From assembly GCA_034003745.1 (NCBI GenBank), contig JAVEYA010000122.1, positions 1-6,367 of the forward strand: 6,367 nucleotides of DNA. Reading direction: 5' to 3'. The notes beneath the pieces are model-generated. The model made no database searches. It was given only the letters and a program-made list of their open reading frames with translations, and was not told where the DNA came from. Below are positions 5,021-6,367 of this stretch, piece by piece. The stretch comes from JAVEYA01 sp034003745 (GTDB lineage: Bacteria > Bacillota > Peptococcia > DRI-13 > PHAD01). The stretch's first letter is position 1. Every line of letters starts with the position of its first letter. A program made the position numbers and the translations under genes.

Positions 5021-5884
5021 ATGGAAAACATTTTGGAGATTCAAAATCTACGTAAGGAATACAACGGTTTTATCTTAAAAGATATGTGCCTTACCCTGCC
5101 TCAAGGTTATATTTTAGGCTTTATCGGGCCTAACGGAGCGGGAAAGACTACCGTCATCAAACTGATTATGAATTTGATTAAAAGAAACGCGGGAGAAATA
5201 AAGGTGTTTGGCCTGGATAATCTGGCCTATGAGCGGGAAATCAAGCAAAGAATCGGCTTTGTCTATGATGAAAATTTCTTTTATGAGGAATTAAATTCTC
5301 TGGAAATCGGCTTGTTGATGGCCCCGGCCTATACTGATTGGGACAATAAACTGTTCCGGCGCTATCTGGATGATTTTAAACTGCCCCCAAAGAAACCGCT
5401 GAAAAAGTTTTCCAAAGGGATGAAAATGAAGCTGTCTTTAGCCTTATGCCTCTCTCATCATCCGCAATTTCTGCTGATGGATGAACCGACCTCCGGACTC
5501 GACCCGGTGTTTCGCCGGGAGGTGCTGATGATCCTGCAGGAATTCATGACCGATGAAACGAAAGGAATCCTCCTATCCTCGCATATCACCTCCGACTTGG
5601 ATAAAATCGCTGATTATGTTTGTTTTATCAATAACGGCGAAATCATGCTGAATTGTTCCAAAGAAGAGGTGCTGGAGAAATACGGGATCGTCAAAGGGGA
5701 GCGCAAAACGCTGGACGGCGAACTGCGGAGGGAACTTGTGGGTCTGCAGGAAAGTGAGTTCGGCTTTTCCGGACTGACTGCCGATAAGGAAAAAGTACGC
5801 GGCAGGTGGAAGGACGCGGTGTTCATTGAGCGGCCGACGCTTGAGGATATCATGGTTTATGCAGCGGGGAGGGGAGAAGCATGA
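5021..5884 (+). CDS. ABC transporter ATP-binding protein (YtrB-like)
   Basis: This 287-residue nucleotide-binding subunit powers the membrane partner encoded next, on the cytoplasmic face. Visible features are Walker A GPNGAGKT (36-43, Lys42), the signature region FSKGMKMKLSLALCLS (130-145), Walker B FLLMDEP (150-156, Asp154, Glu155), D-loop SGLDP (158-162) and switch His188 (SSHITSDLDKIADYV). The classical LSGGQ signature is replaced by FSKGM, and the Q-loop region reads GFVYDE (79-84) without the usual Gln. Both are common in this YtrB/BcrA-like subgroup as I know it. A C-terminal extension (about 220-287) follows the core. The RBS AAGGAGG (5007-5013) lies 7 nt before ATG 5021 and overlaps the end of the repressor gene, which suggests coupling. 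The specific substrate is unknown; drug, peptide or cell-envelope stress export is the likely type. Confidence 0.93.
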   Translation: MENILEIQNLRKEYNGFILKDMCLTLPQGYILGFIGPNGAGKTTVIKLIMNLIKRNAGEIKVFGLDNLAYEREIKQRIGFVYDENFFYEELNSLEIGLLMAPAYTDWDNKLFRRYLDDFKLPPKKPLKKFSKGMKMKLSLALCLSHHPQFLLMDEPTSGLDPVFRREVLMILQEFMTDETKGILLSSHITSDLDKIADYVCFINNGEIMLNCSKEEVLEKYGIVKGERKTLDGELRRELVGLQESEFGFSGLTADKEKVRGRWKDAVFIERPTLEDIMVYAAGRGEA

Positions 5885-6367
5885 TTAAAGTATTGATTTT
5901 AAAGGATTTTCTGCTGCAAAAGAAAACAGCCCTGTTCGGGCTGGCCTATAGTATCTTCCTGATGGCTATCTTCAATAGCACTACTTTTTCGTCGTCAGTA
6001 TACATCTTATGCACCGTGGCGATATCCTATATGCTCATCATGGGAGCGGTCGCCTATGATGATAAAAATAAAAGCGACACAATACTGAACAGCCTACCGC
6101 TTCAACGGAAAACTATCGTTCAGGCCAAGTATGCGAGTGTCTTTGTTTTTGGTCTTGGAGCCATCCTTACGATCGGCTTACTGGGAGCGCTGCTGAAAGC
6201 GGCCGGACTTCCTTTCCCCGGGCGATTCTTAAATCCAACCGATGTGATCGCGGCTTTTTTCAGCTTGAGTCTGGTCTCGGCAATGTATCTGCCCTTTTAT
6301 TACCGCTTCGGCTATATTGCTTCCAGATTGTTCAACGTCGTCTTCTTTATGCTGGCTTTCTTCGCCC
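5881..6367 (+). CDS. ABC-2 type transporter permease, 3'-truncated by the window end
   Basis: This frame is open from ATG 5881 to the end of the window (162 codons) and begins MIKVLILKDFLLQKKT. It is the membrane partner of the preceding ATPase. The ATG overlaps the ATPase stop as ATGA, with a purine-rich GGGAGGGGAG just upstream, a typical sign of translational coupling. Hydrophobic stretches at about 17-33, 39-59, 84-105, 121-140 and 146-162 look like membrane segments. The cytoplasmic loop DDKNKSDTILNSLPLQRKTIVQAKY (60-84) is the hallmark of the ABC-2 permease group I know as ABC2_membrane_5 (members usually a little over 200 residues), so roughly the last quarter is missing. No catalytic residues are expected. 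Its substrate cannot be told from sequence. Confidence 0.9.
   Translation, partial: MIKVLILKDFLLQKKTALFGLAYSIFLMAIFNSTTFSSSVYILCTVAISYMLIMGAVAYDDKNKSDTILNSLPLQRKTIVQAKYASVFVFGLGAILTIGLLGALLKAAGLPFPGRFLNPTDVIAAFFSLSLVSAMYLPFYYRFGYIASRLFNVVFFMLAFFA

Overview
The window looks like chromosomal DNA of a Gram-positive-type anaerobe or relative (Bacillota/Firmicutes, possibly Negativicutes or Peptococcaceae). The reasons are strong AGGAGG-type ribosome binding sites, two TTG starts, consensus housekeeping promoters, a YtrA-subfamily GntR regulator with its ABC transporter, and a ~113-residue fragment of the CmpB-like 'putative ABC transporter permease' family. Base composition is mixed, about half G+C by eye. 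The genus cannot be fixed from sequence alone.

Layout. (1) Bases 1-344: 3' end of a small polytopic membrane protein, cut by the window edge. (2) Bases 326-3450: an RNA-modification transcription unit. A consensus promoter overlaps the end of the membrane gene and is followed by a leader hairpin. Then come trmB (tRNA m7G46 methyltransferase), a palindromic intergenic repeat of the 'TGTCATTCTGA...' type, an RsmF-like rRNA m5C methyltransferase and an RsuA-type rRNA pseudouridine synthase. A good intrinsic terminator for this unit lies inside the 3' end of the convergent gene. (3) Bases 3380-4545, minus strand: an unassigned ~350-residue protein with three Asp-rich, EF-hand-like loops. It is preceded by a sequence closely matching a sigma-D/FliA (motility) promoter. 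(4) Bases 4566-6367: a self-contained regulatory and transport unit. It has a consensus sigma-A promoter overlapped by a 41-bp operator-like palindrome (19-bp perfect arms), a short YtrA-type GntR repressor, an ABC ATPase and an ABC-2 type permease that runs off the window. The last three genes are tightly coupled (2-nt gap, then ATGA overlap).

How the genes work together. trmB, rsmF and rsuA modify tRNA and 16S rRNA and are plausibly expressed together as translation housekeeping. The GntR protein is expected to repress its own promoter through the palindrome and so control the ABC exporter in response to an unknown signal; B. subtilis YtrA responds to cell-wall antibiotics. The Asp-rich protein is the real unknown. 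Its candidate promoter suggests co-expression with flagellar and chemotaxis genes, but nothing in the protein itself proves a motility role. No RNA genes, CRISPR arrays, insertion sequences or phage genes were seen.
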